64,000 bases of DNA from Abditibacteriota bacterium (GCA_017445025.1 JAFSVJ010000106.1:1-64000); one strand, 5' to 3'. Shown: positions 33,787 through 43,170, counted from the first letter of the stretch. Notes: generated by a model not told the origin, from the letters alone. A program made the numbers and translations.

Positions 33787-35196
33787 CTATATTATTTGGA
33801 TCATACTTATTAACAACTTTTCTTCAATTATATTACTGTCTTGTAATTCTTCGTCATCAGAAATTTTAGGTTCATGAGACATATCTGCTTGGCAGACTGT
33901 ATATAATAATTTATCTTTATGTAAAATAGCACCGGTGTTTTTTCTTAAATAACCGGTAATATTTGCTTTGCCTGGCTTTATACCTTTTACATAAACATTA
34001 CTTGGAGTATCACTGCTTGAAAATTCTGTATTATTTTCTATTAAATTACTTAATTGATAATTAGAATACAATTCTATGTTATCATCATCATTATTAATTT
34101 GCGAAATATGTAAAAGAGATGACCAATCGGATGAATAATTATTAATACCGGTTACATTAACAGAAAAACCGGTTATACCTTGATTTAAATAATCATATTT
34201 TGGAATAAGTTTACCGGGAGATATATTTTCAATATTATCTGTTATACCGGAGCTGAGATTAATTCTGTTTCCCAATATTTTAACAGTATTTGTTGTAATC
34301 ATATTATTTGGGAAAATAACTGTCGGATTATTTATTGTATTCGGTGTAGGAAAATCTGTATAAAAATAGAAATTTAATGTAGCAACATATGTGTTTTGAG
34401 GTTCTAAATATAAAGTTATTGAATTAGTATTATCAAAATCTATTGCCGGTGTTTGATTATTTAAGTTATAAGATAGAGTATATTCATTTGATCTGTTAGA
34501 ATTTTTAAAAACCTTAACACCTGACCCATATAATTTCATATGGAAATAAGTTTGAACTCTTGAATTATTAGGTGTGACTGTAATTGTGATTGGCACAAGG
34601 TCATCTTCGTTTGTGACATTTGTTTGTGTATTATCAATAACACCGTTTTCGTCGTCATCATCATCGTTCATAGGTGCCAAGATAACAGTTTCATTATTTA
34701 CAGTAATTATTGGAGCAATATAACTAATATCTATGTCAAGAACTGTGACGTCTACTGTTTCATTAATATCGGTATCATCACGGGAGCCTGTATCACCGGA
34801 GGGCATAGTTGCTGTATCTGATATATTTAATGTTGCCATATAATCTCCGACAGGAGAATTTACAATTCCATAATAACGAGTTTCATACCCCGAAGGCATA
34901 TAAACAGCTTGACCGTCAGTAAAAGATAAACCCTCTCCCAATGACCAAAATGAGAAATTCGGGTTATTATTAACATCATATCCCACAAATGAATCATTAA
35001 CATTTGTTTGATTGTTGTTTGCATCTGTTTTTGTATCTCCGTCAGTGCAATAACAAGTAAACATAGCATTACTACCCCTTATTATAAAAGGCAAATAAGA
35101 GGCATAATAATGTATTTGTTCACCCGGTGACCAAGTATCCGCATAGAGATAAATGCTGAATAAAATCAACAAAAACAGAAGTATTGATTTCTTCAT
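33787..35196 (-). CDS. Signal-peptide half of the same modular secreted protein (frameshifted)
   Basis: A clear signal peptide (SILLFLLILFSIYLYAD) leads into an N-terminal module shared with the gene at 58692: D.W, then NNNQTNVNDSF and W.LGEGLSF, and the VTVLD / ITVTP beta-strand repeats. An Asp-rich insert (DDDDDENG) lies at about 175. Residues 300-440 look like bacterial Ig-like (BIG2-type) repeats ending GKANITGYLRKN. The frame stops at 33787 after an A4G run; the next ORF continues it one base out of frame. The two halves together would make a protein of roughly 960 residues with a transglutaminase-like end. Phase variation, recoding, decay or an assembly error are all possible. Confidence 0.7.
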   Translation of the reverse strand: MKKSILLFLLILFSIYLYADTWSPGEQIHYYASYLPFIIRGSNAMFTCYCTDGDTKTDANNNQTNVNDSFVGYDVNNNPNFSFWSLGEGLSFTDGQAVYMPSGYETRYYGIVNSPVGDYMATLNISDTATMPSGDTGSRDDTDINETVDVTVLDIDISYIAPIITVNNETVILAPMNDDDDDENGVIDNTQTNVTNEDDLVPITITVTPNNSRVQTYFHMKLYGSGVKVFKNSNRSNEYTLSYNLNNQTPAIDFDNTNSITLYLEPQNTYVATLNFYFYTDFPTPNTINNPTVIFPNNMITTNTVKILGNRINLSSGITDNIENISPGKLIPKYDYLNQGITGFSVNVTGINNYSSDWSSLLHISQINNDDDNIELYSNYQLSNLIENNTEFSSSDTPSNVYVKGIKPGKANITGYLRKNTGAILHKDKLLYTVCQADMSHEPKISDDEELQDSNIIEEKLLISMIQII

Positions 35197-35243
35197 TTTT
35201 TATGATTCCGATTTAATTTTAATAGTGTTTTTCTATCAATTAT

Positions 35244-35272
35244 ATTATACCATGTTTATCATAAAAAATCAA
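35244..35272 (-). promoter_or_regulatory. Promoter for the frameshifted modular gene
   Basis: On the minus strand, TTGATT (35267-35272) and TATAAT (35244-35249), 17 bp apart, lie in ATGGTATAATATAATTGA. The same 18-base string is found in the promoter of the paralogue at 59365. Confidence 0.75.
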
Positions 35273-35312
35273 GAAATTAAACAACTTTTAAAAAAAATGA
35301 GCCATAGGCTCA

Positions 35313-36122
35313 TTAGACTTTCATACTTCTTAACTTTTTAATTCTGTCTTCAATAGGAGGGTGGGTGGAGAAGAGGTTGGCTGCAATGGAAACAGGGTTT
35401 AATATAAACATATTTCTTGTTTCAGGAGTAGATTGTGTCATAGGGTTTTGTTCTATACCCAATGCAAGTTTTTCTAAAGCATTTGCTAATGCCCAAGGTT
35501 TTCCGCAGAGCTCAGCTCCTGATTTATCAGCCATATATTCTCTTGTTCTTGAAATCCAAAGTTGAATAATAGTTGCAGCAAGTGACCCTATTAATAATCC
35601 TATAATTGTTCCACATCCACCATTTCTGTCTCTTGAGCCTAAAAAAATAAATGCAAATCTAAAAATAAGTGTTATTGCGCCACACATACCGGCGCAAATA
35701 GTTGAAACCAATATATCTCTGTGTTTAACGTGAGATAATTCGTGAGCAATTACACCTTCTAATTCATCATCATTTAATATATTTAATATTCCTGTAGTGG
35801 CACATACAGCTGCATGATTTGGGTCTCTTCCTGTAGCAAAAGCGTTAGGACTGGATTCTTCAACTACACATACTCTTGGTGTTGGAATTCCATCTCTTTT
35901 AGCTAAATTATCTACTATTCTATAAAGTCGAGAGTTTTCAGGAACATCTTGAGCTTGGTATTGAGCCAATACAATTTTGTCACTGAAAAAGTATGTAATA
36001 AAATTGGTTAAAACAGAAATCCCCAAAGCAATTATCATACCCTCTTTTCCGTAAAAACTCCCAATATACATTAAAATACCGGTTAATATAAGCATTAAGA
36101 TAAAAGTTTTAAATTGATTCAT
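35313..36122 (-). CDS. htpX: HtpX-type membrane zinc metalloprotease (M48B)
   Basis: HtpX degrades damaged membrane proteins. Residues 7-50 hold two transmembrane segments. The zinc motif HELSH lies in GVIAHELSHVKHRD (about 130), with the third ligand Glu in REYMADKSGAELCG. Two more hydrophobic stretches fall at about 142-190. The C-terminus has the STHPPIEDRIKKLR motif typical of M48B. The length of 269 is slightly short but normal for Gram-positive HtpX. It is the last gene of the purine transcript, 9 bp after the phosphodiesterase gene. Confidence 0.93.
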   Translation of the reverse strand: MNQFKTFILMLILTGILMYIGSFYGKEGMIIALGISVLTNFITYFFSDKIVLAQYQAQDVPENSRLYRIVDNLAKRDGIPTPRVCVVEESSPNAFATGRDPNHAAVCATTGILNILNDDELEGVIAHELSHVKHRDILVSTICAGMCGAITLIFRFAFIFLGSRDRNGGCGTIIGLLIGSLAATIIQLWISRTREYMADKSGAELCGKPWALANALEKLALGIEQNPMTQSTPETRNMFILNPVSIAANLFSTHPPIEDRIKKLRSMKV

Positions 36123-36131
36123 ATAAATCTC

Positions 36132-36893
36132 CTATATGTTAATTTTTAATCCATCATAAGCTAATTCTACGTTTTCCGGAAGAAGCTCTGAAACCTCGTT
36201 ATATTCAAAATAATGGGTTGTATGAGTAAAATATGCTTTTTTGGGTTTATATTTATCTACAATTCTTAAGGCTTGATTTAAGGATAAATGAGTAGGGTGG
36301 GGAGCATATTTAATACAATCTAAAATTAACACATCTAAATTAAAAAAATGTTTTTGGCTTGACAGGGGGATTCTTGAACAGTCAGTGCAATACATAACAT
36401 TTCCGAATTTGTATGCAAAAATATCTAATTTTCCGTGTTTAATCCGAACCGGAAGAAAATCTATTCCTATAAGGTTAACCGGTTCTTTATTTAAAATATT
36501 AAGAGTTAGTTTTGGTATATGAGTCTTGTTTACAGGTTGCCTAAACATATAATAAAATGCTCTGTGAACAATGTTTAGACAATTTTCTGATGAATATACA
36601 GGGATAGATTCACCTGTTTGCATTGTAAATCCTCTTAAATCATCAAGACCAAAGATATGGTCTGCGTGGTCGTGAGTTAAAAGAACAGCGTCAACCTTGT
36701 CTATATTTTCTCTGATACATTGCAATCTAAACTCAGGAGGTGTATCAATAATTACACGTCCTTTTTCATTCTCTATGGCAACAGAACATCTGTATCTGTG
36801 ATTTTTAGGGTCCTTTGAGGAACAGGTAGGGCAGTGACAACCTATAATAGGCACTCCGTTAGAGGTTCCTGTTCCAAGAAAAGTTAGTATCAT
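36132..36893 (-). CDS. Metallo-beta-lactamase-fold phosphodiesterase (PhnP-like)
   Basis: MILTFLGTGTSNGVPIIGC starts a PhnP-like metallo-beta-lactamase protein. The metal motif HDHADHIFGLDDLR is at about residues 75-88. GCHCPTC with a nearby Cys recalls the structural zinc site of PhnP, and HTTHY closes the site. Relatives cleave cyclic ribose phosphates or nucleotides; the exact substrate is unknown. It overlaps the ROK kinase stop by one base and is inside the purine operon, which fits a role in phosphoribosyl housekeeping, though this is inference. Confidence 0.85.
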   Translation of the reverse strand: MILTFLGTGTSNGVPIIGCHCPTCSSKDPKNHRYRCSVAIENEKGRVIIDTPPEFRLQCIRENIDKVDAVLLTHDHADHIFGLDDLRGFTMQTGESIPVYSSENCLNIVHRAFYYMFRQPVNKTHIPKLTLNILNKEPVNLIGIDFLPVRIKHGKLDIFAYKFGNVMYCTDCSRIPLSSQKHFFNLDVLILDCIKYAPHPTHLSLNQALRIVDKYKPKKAYFTHTTHYFEYNEVSELLPENVELAYDGLKINI

Positions 36894-37849
36894 TATAAAT
36901 TCATAGCCACAACTATTGCGGCATAATCTCCTATTTGTTCACCGAGTTTTGCAGGTAAAAGTTTGCAAACTTCGGCAGAGTAGGGGATACATTCTCTCTT
37001 TATGATTTCTTCCGCAATGGGCTTGAATAATTCTTCATTTCTTGCAAATACAGAGCCTATAACTATGGCTTCAGGGTTTAAAATATCAATTAAAAGTGAT
37101 AATCCTTCCCCTAATTTAGTGGCAGCTGCGTGGACAATTTCTAATGCGTGAGAGTCTCCCTCTTTTGCCAAATTGCAAACCTTCTTTGCGGTTATTTCGC
37201 TCAATTCTTTGTAATCTTTTGCTAAATTGGTAGGAGTTTTGGTGTCTAAATAGGTGACAGCTTTCATTTTGGTAAGTTGAGCTATACCGCCACCGGAGCA
37301 AAAGCCTTCAAAAGAACCGGCTTTTCCGAAACCTATGGGACCGTCTTCTGCTAATCTTAAGTGACCGACTTCTCCTCCCATATCGCAGGTTCCTGTGAAA
37401 ATTTTATCATTGATAATGATACCGGCACCGAACCCTGTTCCCATGGTGCAGAATATCATATTATGGGTGCCTTTTCCTGCTCCCCATTTCCACTCGGCAA
37501 CAGCACAGGCCTTGGCATCGTTTTGAAGATAGGCGGGAATGTTATATTGTTTTGTTAAAATCTCACAAATAGGCACATTAACCCAACCGGGAAGATTTGG
37601 CGGACAGATAATAATCCCGGCTTTTGAGTTTAAAGGCCCTCCGCAAGAGACACCTATAGCTTCCGGTTTAACATTAAATTCTTTTAAATAATCTGTGGTT
37701 ATATTATAGAGTTTTTGTAAAATCACATCCGGAGACTGTTTATCCGTGGCTATCTCAACTCGTTTGAGAAAATTAATTAGCTCTCCTTTTACGTTTGCCA
37801 ATATTGAAGCACATTTCGTGCCACCTATATCATAGCCAATATAATACAT
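36893..37849 (-). CDS. ROK-family sugar kinase (glucokinase-like)
   Basis: A 318-residue ROK kinase with the phosphate motif GYDIGGTKCASILA, the catalytic Asp in LQNDAKACAVAEW, and the TMGTGFGAGIIIN adenosine loop. The usual ROK zinc motif CxCGxxGCxE is replaced by FGKAGSFEGFC after the conserved GGEVGH, so three of the zinc cysteines are missing. The sugar specificity (glucose, N-acetylmannosamine, fructose) cannot be assigned. It lies 10 bp after purN and shares a base with the next gene, so it is part of the same transcript. Confidence 0.88.
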   Translation of the reverse strand: MYYIGYDIGGTKCASILANVKGELINFLKRVEIATDKQSPDVILQKLYNITTDYLKEFNVKPEAIGVSCGGPLNSKAGIIICPPNLPGWVNVPICEILTKQYNIPAYLQNDAKACAVAEWKWGAGKGTHNMIFCTMGTGFGAGIIINDKIFTGTCDMGGEVGHLRLAEDGPIGFGKAGSFEGFCSGGGIAQLTKMKAVTYLDTKTPTNLAKDYKELSEITAKKVCNLAKEGDSHALEIVHAAATKLGEGLSLLIDILNPEAIVIGSVFARNEELFKPIAEEIIKRECIPYSAEVCKLLPAKLGEQIGDYAAIVVAMNL

Positions 37850-37859
37850 AATATGCCTA

Positions 37860-38483
37860 CTAATCGATAATTTTAACTATACCATCTTTGACAGAGAGTT
37901 TTCCTTCGCAGAAGAGACGAACAGCTTCTCTGTAGGTTTTATGTTCGTTAGGAAGTATTCTTGCTGCTAAGGTATCCGGTGTGTCTTCCGGCTCTACATA
38001 GACAACAGTTTGAAGAATAATAGGTCCGGTATCATAGTTTTTGTCGACAAAATGAACTGTGCAACCTGAAACTTTTACTCCTCTTTTTATAGCTGCTTCG
38101 TGAATGTGGTGTCCAAACATGCCTTTTCCGTAGAACATTGGAATCAAAGCCGGGTGGACGTTCATAATTCTGTTTTCGTATTCACTTAAAACTTTACCCC
38201 CAAGGAGTTTCATATATCCCGCAAGACAAATAAGGTCTATATTATTTTCTTTTATACAATCATAAATTGCATTTTGATAATCAAGGTCACAGGCATAATC
38301 TTTTGGGTTAATTAATAAAGTTTTAACTCCAAATTCTTTTGCTATTAAAATAGCAGGGCTTTCTTTAATTCCTATTACAACTTGGACTTTTCCTTTAACA
38401 TAATTATCTTTGCAGGCCTCAATAATATTTTTCATATTAGAGCCTCTGCCCGCACCTGAAACAAGTATTGCAATATTAGTCAT
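37860..38483 (-). CDS. purN: Phosphoribosylglycinamide formyltransferase PurN
   Basis: PurN transfers formyl from 10-formyl-THF to GAR in purine synthesis. The phosphate-binding start IAILVSGAGRGSNMKNII, LICLAGYMKLLGG and the folate segment MNVHPALIPMFYGKGMFG, which holds the catalytic His108 equivalent, are present. VSGCTVHFVDKNYDTGPII includes the catalytic Asp. The length of 207 is standard. It is 14 bp after purM. Confidence 0.96.
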   Translation of the reverse strand: MTNIAILVSGAGRGSNMKNIIEACKDNYVKGKVQVVIGIKESPAILIAKEFGVKTLLINPKDYACDLDYQNAIYDCIKENNIDLICLAGYMKLLGGKVLSEYENRIMNVHPALIPMFYGKGMFGHHIHEAAIKRGVKVSGCTVHFVDKNYDTGPIILQTVVYVEPEDTPDTLAARILPNEHKTYREAVRLFCEGKLSVKDGIVKIID

Positions 38484-38497
38484 ATTTTGCTCCTGTG

Positions 38498-39529
38498 TTA
38501 AAATATAACTCGGACGGATTTGGCAGCGTCTTTGGTTTTACCTATGAGAAAGGCTTTTTCATTTAAGGAATTTGCTTTATTTATTATATCATTTGCTTTG
38601 TCTTTATCAACGAATAAGCAAAGTCCGATTCCCATATTAAAAGCTTTATACATCTCTGTGTTTTCAATTTTACCAAGTTCTTGAATTTTCTTAAATAATG
38701 GGGGAACATTCCAAGCTTTTGCATCAATTTCTACTGTTATATTATCCGGAAGGATTCTCTTTATGTTAGAATAAAAACCTCCACCGGTTATGTGAGCCAT
38801 ACCATATATTTCATAAGTCTTTAAAAGTTCTTTAACTGTTTTGTAATAGCATTTGTGAGGAGCAAGTAAAGTTTCACCTAAGGTTTTATCAAATCCTTCA
38901 ATTTTGTCATTGACAGAGTAATTATTATCTTCAAAAAAGAGTTTTCTGATTAAAGAGTATCCGTTTGTATGAGCACCGCTTGATGCGAAACCTATAATGG
39001 AAAGGTTTGGAGTTATTTTTGTTCCGTCAATGATTTTCTTTCTGTCAACAACACCTACAATGGAACCTGCAATATCAAATTCCCCTTTTGAATAAACTCC
39101 GGGCATTTCCGCAGTTTCTCCTCCTAATATGGCACAACCGTTTTCTTTGCAAGCTATACTCATCCCTTTTACAATTTCACTTGCAACTATAGGGTCTAAT
39201 TTAGCTGTAGCAAAATAATCCATAAAGAATAGGGGAGATGCACCTTGAACGAGAATATCGTCAATACAGTGGTTTACAATATCCTGTCCTACCGTATCGT
39301 ATTTATTCATCATAGACGCAATTTTAACTTTGGTTCCCACTCCGTCAATGGATGATACTAAAACAGGTTCTTCATAATCGGAAAAAGCACATTTGAATAA
39401 ACCACCAAAAGAACCAAGCTCTGTTAGACAGTTTTCATTATATGTTTCATGAACATATTCTTTCATTTTTTGAACAGCTAATTCACCTGCTTCAATATCT
39501 ACTCCTGCAGATTTATATGTATTGCTCAT
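38498..39529 (-). CDS. purM: Phosphoribosylformylglycinamidine cyclo-ligase PurM
   Basis: PurM closes FGAM to AIR using ATP. YKSAGVDIEAGELAV is the canonical N-terminus. Other family blocks are SSIDGVGTKVKIA, DIVNHCIDDILVQGA, GGETAEMPGVY and ASSGAHTNGYSLIRK, then HITGGGFYSNI. The ATG at 39529 (MSNTYKS) is chosen for its CAGG site; an upstream in-frame codon at 39562 gives a non-homologous leader. A repeat-rich 160-bp gap separates it from purF. Confidence 0.96.
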   Translation of the reverse strand: MSNTYKSAGVDIEAGELAVQKMKEYVHETYNENCLTELGSFGGLFKCAFSDYEEPVLVSSIDGVGTKVKIASMMNKYDTVGQDIVNHCIDDILVQGASPLFFMDYFATAKLDPIVASEIVKGMSIACKENGCAILGGETAEMPGVYSKGEFDIAGSIVGVVDRKKIIDGTKITPNLSIIGFASSGAHTNGYSLIRKLFFEDNNYSVNDKIEGFDKTLGETLLAPHKCYYKTVKELLKTYEIYGMAHITGGGFYSNIKRILPDNITVEIDAKAWNVPPLFKKIQELGKIENTEMYKAFNMGIGLCLFVDKDKANDIINKANSLNEKAFLIGKTKDAAKSVRVIF

Positions 39530-39568
39530 AGTTATACCTGTATTTAACATTAAAATTAGCACCCCACT

Positions 39569-39626
39569 AATCTCCCCCTATTATTACGAGAAAAAAGGGG
39601 GGATGTCACCGTAGGTGACAGGGGGC
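39569..39626. repeat. G/C-run palindrome between purF and purM
   Basis: CTCCCCCTATTATTACGAGAAAAAAGGGGGG and GTCACCGTAGGTGAC with GGGGG flanks form nested stems. It is of the same type as the rimO insert and the 31090 element. Confidence 0.75.
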
Positions 39627-39636
39627 GTATTACAAT

Positions 39637-39679
39637 TGTAAACATAAAAACTTATATATTTTTATATATAATGTTTACA
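39637..39679. promoter_or_regulatory. Hairpin of unknown role between purF and purM
   Basis: TGTAAACAT (39637-39645) and ATGTTTACA (39671-39679) are perfect inverted arms around an A/T-rich loop of 25 bases just after purF. It could be a weak terminator, processing site or binding site. Confidence 0.5.
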
Positions 39680-39690
39680 TTTTTTATGTT

Positions 39691-41130
39691 TTATTTGTTA
39701 TATATTTTATCAAAATATTTCTTGGAAAGTTTTGTTTCCATAATCTCTTTTGGAATGGCAATTGGGTATTGACCGCTAAGACAGGCGTGACATAGTTTTT
39801 CACCATGTTCGTCAATACCAACAGCTTTGATAAGTCCTTCCAAACTCAAATATCCGAGAGAATCAGCGTTAATATAATCTCTTATTTCTTCAACGGTTTT
39901 GTGAGCACCTACCAAATCATCCTGTGTTGCTGTGTCAATACCATACATACAAGGATATGTGTAAGGAGGTGAAGCTATTCTAACGTGAACTTCAGCGGCA
40001 CCGGCTTCTTTAAAGAGTTTTACAACTTGCCTAATAGTGGTTCCACGAACAATGGAGTCTTCAACCATACAGATTTTTTTGCCTTTAATTGTTTCAACAA
40101 TAGGCAAAAGTTTCATTTTAACACCGTAATCTCTCATTTCTTGAGTCGGTTGAATGAAGGTTCTGAAAATGTATCTGTTTTTGATAACACCTTCACCGTA
40201 TCGAACACCGCTAGCCTCGGCAAGTCCTATGGCGGCGGGAGTTCCTGTGTCCGGAATTCCAAATACAACATCACAACCGTCTATTGGGTGTTCTGCTTGA
40301 AGCTGATGTCCCATTCTTCTTCTTGCTTCGTGAATGGATCTGCCTGCCATGGTTGTATCCGGTCTTGCAATGTAAACATATTCGAATATACATAAGGCTT
40401 GTTTTTCTGTTAAGGAGTATTGGTAAGTGTGAAGACCATCTTTGTCGGCTATCATAACTTCTCCTGGCATTACTTCACGAACAAGCTGAGCACCTATTGT
40501 ATGGAAAGCACAACTTTCGGAAGAGAAACAATAGTATTTGCCTAAAGTTCCCATACATAAAGGTCTGATTCCAACCGGGTCTTTAAAAGCTATTACACTG
40601 TCTTTTGTAAGCATAACACAAGAGTATCCACCGACGATTTTGCTCATAGCAAAGGATATAGCGTCTACAATATTATCGGCACCGGATAGTTTGATTAATG
40701 AAAGAAACAGATCAGTATTGTTGTATCTGTCAAGGACTATTCCTTTTTCTTCCAATTCGGCATATAGTTGACTTTCGTTAATAATGTCACCGTTATAACC
40801 CATGGCTATTTGACCGAATTGGGTTTCACCTATGATAGGTTGACAAGCTCTTTCCACATTGGCATCTTTGGCAGAATACCTTGTGTGAGCTATGGCTGAG
40901 GTGCCGTGAAGACCTGAAAGAACATTTTCATTGAAAACTTGAGATACAAGACCGTTTTCTTTGTATGTTCTTATGGTTTTTCCGTCTGTTACTGAAATAC
41001 CGGCACTCTGTTGACCACGGTGTTGAAGAGAGAAAAGACCGAAATATGTCCATCTCGCTACATCTTGGTCGTCTGAGTAAATGCCGAATATTCCGCATTT
41101 GTCATTGATTTTGTGTTGAAGAGAATCCAT
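39691..41130 (-). CDS. purF: Amidophosphoribosyltransferase PurF
   Basis: PurF makes phosphoribosylamine from PRPP and glutamine, the committed step of purine synthesis. A short propeptide of 11 residues precedes the Ntn nucleophile Cys (KCGIFGIY). The glutaminase domain has QHRGQQSAGI. The PRPP site is MVEDSIVRGTTIRQVV. The four cluster cysteines expected in the B. subtilis type enzyme are seen: one in ALCIFEYVYIARPD, one in YPCMYGID and two in LCHACLSG. A [4Fe-4S] enzyme is therefore expected, consistent with an anaerobe or facultative cell. It is 46 bp after purB. Confidence 0.97.
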   Translation of the reverse strand: MDSLQHKINDKCGIFGIYSDDQDVARWTYFGLFSLQHRGQQSAGISVTDGKTIRTYKENGLVSQVFNENVLSGLHGTSAIAHTRYSAKDANVERACQPIIGETQFGQIAMGYNGDIINESQLYAELEEKGIVLDRYNNTDLFLSLIKLSGADNIVDAISFAMSKIVGGYSCVMLTKDSVIAFKDPVGIRPLCMGTLGKYYCFSSESCAFHTIGAQLVREVMPGEVMIADKDGLHTYQYSLTEKQALCIFEYVYIARPDTTMAGRSIHEARRRMGHQLQAEHPIDGCDVVFGIPDTGTPAAIGLAEASGVRYGEGVIKNRYIFRTFIQPTQEMRDYGVKMKLLPIVETIKGKKICMVEDSIVRGTTIRQVVKLFKEAGAAEVHVRIASPPYTYPCMYGIDTATQDDLVGAHKTVEEIRDYINADSLGYLSLEGLIKAVGIDEHGEKLCHACLSGQYPIAIPKEIMETKLSKKYFDKIYNK

Positions 41131-41176
41131 TTTTTTATCCTTCTTTTTATTATTTTATCGCTCGTAAGCGAAAAAA

Positions 41177-42475
41177 TTACTTAATTAACCCCAATCTCTT
41201 TAAAATAGTATCTACATTTCTGTAATGATGTTCAAGGTCAAAACATTTATCCAATTCTTCTTTTGGAAGAACTTTTGACACAGTTTCATCTTGCTCTAAA
41301 CTTTCACGGAATGATATGTTTTTATCCCAAGTGTTGGCTGCGTTTCTTTGCACTACTTTATACCCTTCTTCTCTTGTCATTCCAAATCTAATAAGTGCAA
41401 GAAGAACATGTTCGGAGAAGACAAGTTGGCCCATGTGAGTTAAGTTGCGAGCCATATTATCTTTGTTAATTTCAAGTTTGTTCATAAGCTTATTGAAAGA
41501 TTTTAACATAAAGTCAAGGGCAGAGAAAGAATCCGCAAAAATAACTCTTTCACAAGCTGAGTTTGTGTTATCTCTTTCATGCCAAGAAGTGATGTTTTCC
41601 ATAGCAGGTTGAGCGTTAGCTCTGGTCACTCTTGCCAGTCCCACAATGGTTTCAAATCTCCAAGGATTTCTTTTGTGTGGCATGGCGGAAGAGCCTCTTT
41701 GACCGGGAAGGAACATTTCTTGAACTTCAAGAATTTCCGTTCTTTGAAGATTTCTCATTTCTGTTGCCCAGTTTTCGCATGTGGAAGCAGCTATGGCCAA
41801 AGCACATAGAACTTCCGCATGCCTGTCTCTTTGAATAATTTGAGTGGAGACGGGAGCGTTTTTAAGATTTAATTTGGCACAAACTTTTTCTTCAAGGGCG
41901 GGTTCGGCGTTTCCGAATATACCAACAGCTCCGGAAATTTTACCGAATGATATGTCTTCCATGGCTTGTTTCATTCTTGCAATATCTCTGTCCAGCATTG
42001 AATACCATACACACATTTTGAAACCAAAGGTGACAGGTTCGGCGTGAACTCCGTGGGTTCTTCCTATACAAGGTGTGTGTGCGTGTTCTACAGCAAGTTT
42101 ACCTATGGTAGTGCGAAGTTCTTCAAGGTCTTTTATTATAATTTCACAAGATTGTTTAAGCCTTATTGCAAGAGCTGTATCTTCTATATCATAACTGGTG
42201 ACACCATAGTGAACAAATCTTTGTTCTTCACCCATTTTTTCTGTAATACATTTAACGAAAGCTATAAGATCGTGGTGTGTTTCTTGTTCAATTTCTTCTA
42301 TTCTTTCAACTGTAAAAGAAGCGTTTGCTTTGACTTTTGAGGATGTTCCGGAAGGAGCAAGTCCAATTTCTTCCCAAGCTTCACATACAGCTTGTTCTAC
42401 CATTAGCCAAGAAGCAAATTTGTTTTCTTCGGACCAAATTTGCTTCATTTCAGGCATAGAGTAACGTTCAACCAT
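41177..42475 (-). CDS. purB: Adenylosuccinate lyase PurB
   Basis: PurB cleaves SAICAR and adenylosuccinate, releasing fumarate. The lyase signature GSSAMPHKRNP lies at about residue 264. HHDLIAFVKC and YGVTSYDIEDTA hold the substrate residues, and GRTHGVHAEPVTFG the catalytic His. The length of 432 matches Gram-positive PurB. It is 54 bp downstream of purE. Confidence 0.97.
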   Translation of the reverse strand: MVERYSMPEMKQIWSEENKFASWLMVEQAVCEAWEEIGLAPSGTSSKVKANASFTVERIEEIEQETHHDLIAFVKCITEKMGEEQRFVHYGVTSYDIEDTALAIRLKQSCEIIIKDLEELRTTIGKLAVEHAHTPCIGRTHGVHAEPVTFGFKMCVWYSMLDRDIARMKQAMEDISFGKISGAVGIFGNAEPALEEKVCAKLNLKNAPVSTQIIQRDRHAEVLCALAIAASTCENWATEMRNLQRTEILEVQEMFLPGQRGSSAMPHKRNPWRFETIVGLARVTRANAQPAMENITSWHERDNTNSACERVIFADSFSALDFMLKSFNKLMNKLEINKDNMARNLTHMGQLVFSEHVLLALIRFGMTREEGYKVVQRNAANTWDKNISFRESLEQDETVSKVLPKEELDKCFDLEHHYRNVDTILKRLGLIK

Positions 42476-42529
42476 AAAAATCTCCTAAAATGATATAAAA
42501 AAACTATTATTGATATGATACAATAATAG

Positions 42530-42979
42530 TTATGAAGTTGCTAATTTTTCTTTATATAGTTTTACTTTTTCCCTAAGTTCCGGGTATTTTACAGATAGTA
42601 TTATAGTTGCAAGGTATCCTGCATTTTTAGCTCCGTCTATGGCAACAGTTGCAACAGGAACCCCCGGAGGCATTTGAACTATGGATAATAATGCGTCTAA
42701 ACCGTCTAAATTACTTGATTTACAAGGAACCCCTATAACAGGTAAAGGAGTGATACCTGCTATAACTCCGGGAAGAGCCGCTGCCATTCCCGCACCGGCT
42801 ATTATAACTTCAAATCCCTTGGATTCTGCTGTAGATGCGAAATCAAAGACTTCTTTTGGTTTTCTGTGAGCAGATATGATAAAAGTTTCATGGCTTATGC
42901 CAAAGTCATCTAATACAGCACAAGCTTTATTCATAAGTTCGCTATCTGATTTTGAACCCATTATTACTGCAACTTTCAT
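42530..42979 (-). CDS. purE: N5-carboxyaminoimidazole ribonucleotide mutase PurE
   Basis: PurE interconverts N5-CAIR and CAIR. VAVIMGSKSDSELM is the phosphate-binding start, SAHRKP holds the active His, and GAGMAAALPGVIAG and GVPCKSSNLDGLDALLSIVQ are family blocks. The length of 149 is normal. ATG 42979 is chosen because the TATAAT at 43026-43031 would put the transcript start near 43018, which excludes longer starts at 43012 and 43042. No purK is adjacent. It is the first gene of the purine operon. Confidence 0.94.
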   Translation of the reverse strand: MKVAVIMGSKSDSELMNKACAVLDDFGISHETFIISAHRKPKEVFDFASTAESKGFEVIIAGAGMAAALPGVIAGITPLPVIGVPCKSSNLDGLDALLSIVQMPPGVPVATVAIDGAKNAGYLATIILSVKYPELREKVKLYKEKLATS

Positions 42980-43025
42980 CTTACTGTCTTTTAAATAATA
43001 TAGTATGCTCATCGCACCATTTACT

Positions 43026-43055
43026 ATTATACCACAAAACACTTATCAATTTCAA
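43026..43055 (-). promoter_or_regulatory. Promoter for the purine operon
   Basis: TTGAAA (43050-43055), an 18-bp spacer and TATAAT (43026-43031) in TGTGGTATAAT, on the minus strand. No purine riboswitch fold was recognised in the short leader. Confidence 0.75.
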
Positions 43056-43170
43056 CTTTTATAATACTATTTATAGTGTGTTTTTTAAAAAAAAGATAAG
43101 ATATAAATCTGAAATGTGAAATATAAAATAATACATTAACAACTCTGTAATTATAAAAAGTTGAATATAA

